From a bacterium (GTDB lineage Bacteria > Desulfobacterota > GWC2-55-46 > S146-80 > JALXFI01), in contig JALXFI010000039.1 in NCBI GenBank assembly GCA_027069035.1, forward strand, positions 1-8,711: a DNA stretch of 8,711 nucleotides, in the 5' to 3' direction. This document shows positions 6,722-8,711 of this stretch, one piece after another. Each line of letters starts with the position of its first letter. Within the stretch, counting starts at the first letter, position 1. The translations under genes were made by a program, and so were the position numbers. The notes under the pieces were generated by a model. That model worked only from the letters and a program-made list of their open reading frames with translations, searched no databases and was not told the DNA's origin.

Positions 6722-7275
6722 TAAGAATAAACCTTTTGCCGGTAAGGGCGGCGCGAAAGAAAGAGTCGATAAGACAGCAGATATCGGTGGTGGTCCTTGT
6801 TCTTGTTCTGGTTTTTTCGATTATGGCTTTCATGCAGATATCGCTTGAGCGTTCTGTAGATGCCCTTCAAGAAGAACTTGCTCGGGTACAGAGTGAGATA
6901 GATAAGTATCAGCGCCTTATGGTGGAGGTCAATAAATACAAGAAACAGAAGAAGATGATAGAGAGCAAGATCGCTGTTATTGAGAAATTGGAAAAGAACA
7001 GACAGGGTCCGCTTCTTATACTCGACAAGATGAGCAGGCTTATACCTGAGAGTGCATGGCTCGAGAGTATTCAGGAAAAAAGGGGACTGGTGGAGATTAA
7101 GGGGATTGCGGCCGATGAACAGACTATAGCCGATTTTATGAGAAGCCTTGAGAATTCAAAGGATTTTGAAAAGATCGAACTTGTTATAACGCGCCAGAAA
7201 AAAAAGGCGGATATGAACTTAAAGAGTTTTACCGTCACCTTTCGCATAAAACGCCATAAAGGGAAGAGTGGTTGA
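6718..7275 (+). CDS. pilN: PilN, inner-membrane T4P alignment protein
   Basis: PilN crosses the inner membrane once. Its cytoplasmic tail binds PilM and its periplasmic part pairs with PilO. The N-terminus MIRINLLPVRAARKK holds the conserved INLLP PilM-binding motif. A hydrophobic segment follows (about 22-42), then a charged coiled coil (about 44-95) and a compact alpha/beta domain with LIPESAWLESIQ (108-119), VEIKGIA (125-131) and a final beta-strand FTVTFRI. At 185 residues it is of usual length. ATG 6718 overlaps the pilM stop as ATGA, with a GGGGG tract just upstream as ribosome-binding site, so translation is coupled to pilM. Its own stop is followed by an unusually long gap before pilO. 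Confidence 0.96.
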   Translation: MIRINLLPVRAARKKESIRQQISVVVLVLVLVFSIMAFMQISLERSVDALQEELARVQSEIDKYQRLMVEVNKYKKQKKMIESKIAVIEKLEKNRQGPLLILDKMSRLIPESAWLESIQEKRGLVEIKGIAADEQTIADFMRSLENSKDFEKIELVITRQKKKADMNLKSFTVTFRIKRHKGKSG

Positions 7276-7344
7276 CGAAAAAGGATTTTAGTTCTGCCTT
7301 AAAGTGTAAGATTTTTTATTAAGCAATATTAATTAGATATTTTA

Positions 7345-7350
7345 TATAAT
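7345..7350 (+). promoter_or_regulatory. Consensus -10-like TATAAT just before pilO
   Basis: A perfect TATAAT ends 8 bases before the pilO ATG (7359). No recognisable -35 box sits 16-18 bases upstream, so it would be a weak or activator-dependent promoter. Initiation about 7 bases further on would give a nearly leaderless pilO transcript. The region is very AT-rich, so chance occurrence is likely. The whole pilN-pilO spacer (7276-7358) holds no gene. Confidence 0.2.
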
Positions 7351-7358
7351 AAAAAGAT

Positions 7359-7967
7359 ATGGCTATAAACCTTGATACCGTCTTAAAACTTCCCCTTTCC
7401 CGTAAGATCGCTATACTTTGTGTTTTTATAGTACTCCTTTCTGTAATCTTTTATTTTGAGTTTTACAGTCCGAAACAAGATGAAATCAATAATCTAAAGG
7501 TGAGACTGTCTGAGGCGAACAGGAAACTTGAAGAAAGCAGAAAGGTTGCCAGAGAATTAGAGGATTTTAAAAAACAGGTTGAAGAGTTAACGAGAAAGTT
7601 TTCACGTGTCCTTACGCAATTGCCTAATGATAAGGAGATTCCCGGGCTTCTTACGGCCATTGCCAATGCCGGCAGAGAATCCGGACTTGAGTTTCTTCTT
7701 TTTAAACCGAATAAAGATGTGCCAAGGGATTTTTATGCCGAGGTTCCGGTAAAGATTGAGGTTACGGGGGGGTATCACAATCTGGCGGTCTTTTTTGAAA
7801 AGGTAAAAAATATGCCAAGGATAGTTAATATTTCAAACATTAAGATAGGGGGTGCCAAGGATAAAGAAGGGAAGATAATACTTAAGGGTAGTTTTCTTGC
7901 GACAACATTCAGATTTTTGCCTCAAAATGAAAGGAAAAACAGAAAAAAGAAGGGGCGTAGAAGATAG
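7359..7967 (+). CDS. pilO: PilO, inner-membrane T4P alignment protein
   Basis: PilO pairs with PilN in the inner membrane and periplasm, and together they hold PilP near the secretin. The protein has a short cytoplasmic tail, one transmembrane helix (about 16-34), a long coiled coil (about 38-85) and a ferredoxin-like domain. That domain carries the family signatures LPNDKEIPGLLTAIANAGRE (88-107) and VPVKIEVTGGYHNLAVFFEK (129-148), followed by MPRIVNISNI (152-161). At 202 residues it fits the family. It ends in a strongly basic tail, ERKNRKKKGRRR, on the periplasmic side. An in-frame TAA at 7350-7352 rules out a start further upstream. The ribosome-binding site (AAAAAG) is weak. Its TAG stop shares a base with a possible GTG start of pilP. 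Confidence 0.96.
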   Translation: MAINLDTVLKLPLSRKIAILCVFIVLLSVIFYFEFYSPKQDEINNLKVRLSEANRKLEESRKVARELEDFKKQVEELTRKFSRVLTQLPNDKEIPGLLTAIANAGRESGLEFLLFKPNKDVPRDFYAEVPVKIEVTGGYHNLAVFFEKVKNMPRIVNISNIKIGGAKDKEGKIILKGSFLATTFRFLPQNERKNRKKKGRRR

Positions 7968-7993
7968 TGTTAATACCTTTAAAGGCAAATAAG

Positions 7994-8563
7994 ATGAATT
8001 CATACTTTAAAATGCTTGGTTATGTGCTGGTGTTTGTTGTTGCGTTTTTTTTGGTGTCATGTGAGTCCGAGTCACAGTCGCCTGTTAAAGAGACATCTCC
8101 TCTTAAAAAGGTAAGTGTTGTAAAAAAGGCAAACAAGAAGGCGTCTGCAAATAATGACCATGAAAAGGCAGACGAAAGAGAGGATACTTCACAGATACTT
8201 TTTTACGATCCTAAAGGCAGGAGAGACCCTTTTCTTCCTTTTATTAAACCAAAGTTATCTAAGGCGGAAAAAGAAGATAATGCCAAGGTATTGGTCGGGT
8301 TACAGAAATACGATGTTAAACAGTTGAAAGTAGTTGCTATTATATGGGGGATAGACAATCCTACTGCAATGGTGGAAGACCCTGAGAGAAAAGGGTACGT
8401 GTTAAAAAAAGGCAGCCTTGTCGGCAAAAGGAATGGAAGGGTTGTTGCGATTTTAAAGGACAGGATTGTGATCAGAGAGAATTACAGGGATGCATTTGGC
8501 GAACGGAAGAGTACGGAGGTTTTTCTTGAGCTTCCAAAGGAAGAGGATTTGATGTTGCAATAA
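7994..8563 (+). CDS. pilP: PilP, T4P lipoprotein linking PilNO to the PilQ secretin
   Basis: PilP is a periplasmic lipoprotein whose folded domain contacts the N-domain of PilQ and whose flexible tail binds PilNO. The start MNSYFKMLGYVLVFVVAFFLVSC gives a lipoprotein signal with lipobox L-V-S-C (Cys23). A Lys- and Asp/Glu-rich disordered linker (24-68) follows, then the hallmark YDPKGRRDPFLPF (71-83). The beta-sandwich domain is LKVVAIIWGIDNPTAMVEDP (111-130), GYVLKKGSLVG (134-144) and VVAILKDRIVIRE (150-162). ATG 7994 has AAAGG 8 bases upstream and gives a compact signal peptide. The in-frame GTG at 7967, overlapping the pilO stop, would add nine residues and is the alternative. Length (189) is normal. 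Confidence 0.94.
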   Translation: MNSYFKMLGYVLVFVVAFFLVSCESESQSPVKETSPLKKVSVVKKANKKASANNDHEKADEREDTSQILFYDPKGRRDPFLPFIKPKLSKAEKEDNAKVLVGLQKYDVKQLKVVAIIWGIDNPTAMVEDPERKGYVLKKGSLVGKRNGRVVAILKDRIVIRENYRDAFGERKSTEVFLELPKEEDLMLQ

Positions 8564-8609
8564 CTGCTTTGGTTTCATCTCCACTGTTTTTATTTAGGGG
8601 GTTGATGAA

Positions 8610-8711
8610 GTGATTCCCAAAAACAGAGATAGGTTTTTGGGCAAATTGGCAAGACGCTTTAAATGCAAGGCCGCAGGCGATTTTTCTTTTGAGGCGTACA
8701 TAACCGGTACG
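8610..8711 (+). CDS. Start of the gene after pilP, in the pilQ secretin position (runs off the window)
   Basis: A GTG start at 8610 is preceded by a strong AGGGGG ribosome-binding site (8596-8601, 8 bases away) and opens a frame to the window end; the other two frames close. The 34 visible codons read MIPKNRDRFLGKLARRFKCK, then AAGDFSFEAYITGT. By synteny (pilM-N-O-P-Q) this should be the outer-membrane secretin PilQ. However, these residues show no hydrophobic signal-peptide core and no secretin motif, so the identity rests on position alone. Either the signal peptide lies beyond a basic N-terminal extension, or this is another gene inserted before pilQ. The ATG at 8605 is closed after two codons by TGA. 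Confidence 0.5.
   Translation, partial: MIPKNRDRFLGKLARRFKCKAAGDFSFEAYITGT

Noticed and set aside
7272..7277. TTGACG overlapping the pilN stop as a -35 box
   Set aside because: No reasonable -10 hexamer lies 15-19 bases downstream.
7298..7320. CTTA-AAGTG-TAAG hairpin followed by a T-run as an intrinsic terminator after pilN
   Set aside because: The stem is only 4 bp with a single G:C pair, and termination in the middle of the pilMNOP operon is unlikely.
1..8711. CRISPR array, tRNA, rRNA, insertion sequence or attachment site
   Set aside because: I looked for regularly spaced direct repeats, cloverleaf-like sequence, transposase-like frames and terminal inverted repeats and saw none.

Overview
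The window is a type IV pilus (T4P) assembly locus of a Gram-negative bacterium, with every recognisable gene on the + strand. Outer-membrane lipoproteins, a PilMNOP inner-membrane/periplasm module and a PilY1 adhesin all imply a double membrane. Moderate GC content, abundant ATA (Ile) and AGG/AGA (Arg) codons, and proteins that look like deltaproteobacterial or Nitrospirota pilus components suggest one of those groups. That placement is an inference from style, not from a marker gene.

Region 1 (1-5228) is a minor-pilin/adhesin block. It holds most of a PilY1-type pilus-tip protein (11 or 110 to 3556), a FimT/GspH minor pseudopilin whose Shine-Dalgarno overlaps the pilY1 stop (3566-4234), and a lipoprotein with two Ig-like domains and one cadherin-like domain (about 4275-5228). 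PilY1 carries an insert of cysteine-bearing tandem repeats between two conserved PilY1 blocks. Its frame also runs upstream of the first usable start to an in-frame TAG at 8-10, so the 5' end is unresolved.

Region 2 (5229-5358) is an AT-rich spacer with an AT-only inverted repeat and a perfect TTGACA -35 box. It separates the adhesin block from what follows.

Region 3 (5359-8711) is a 67-residue XRE-type helix-turn-helix protein followed by pilM, pilN, pilO, pilP and the first 34 codons of a gene in the pilQ position. PilM is the cytoplasmic actin-like ring protein. PilN and PilO are single-pass inner-membrane coiled-coil partners, and PilP is the lipoprotein linking them to the secretin. The block builds the alignment complex from cytoplasm to outer membrane, while region 1 supplies tip and priming components.

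The machinery itself is well known. The parts deserving a second look are the repeat insert in PilY1, the Ig/cadherin-like lipoprotein, the tiny regulator heading pilMNOP, and the odd start of the last gene. I saw no RNA gene, CRISPR array or mobile element, and no gene-free stretch longer than about 130 bases.
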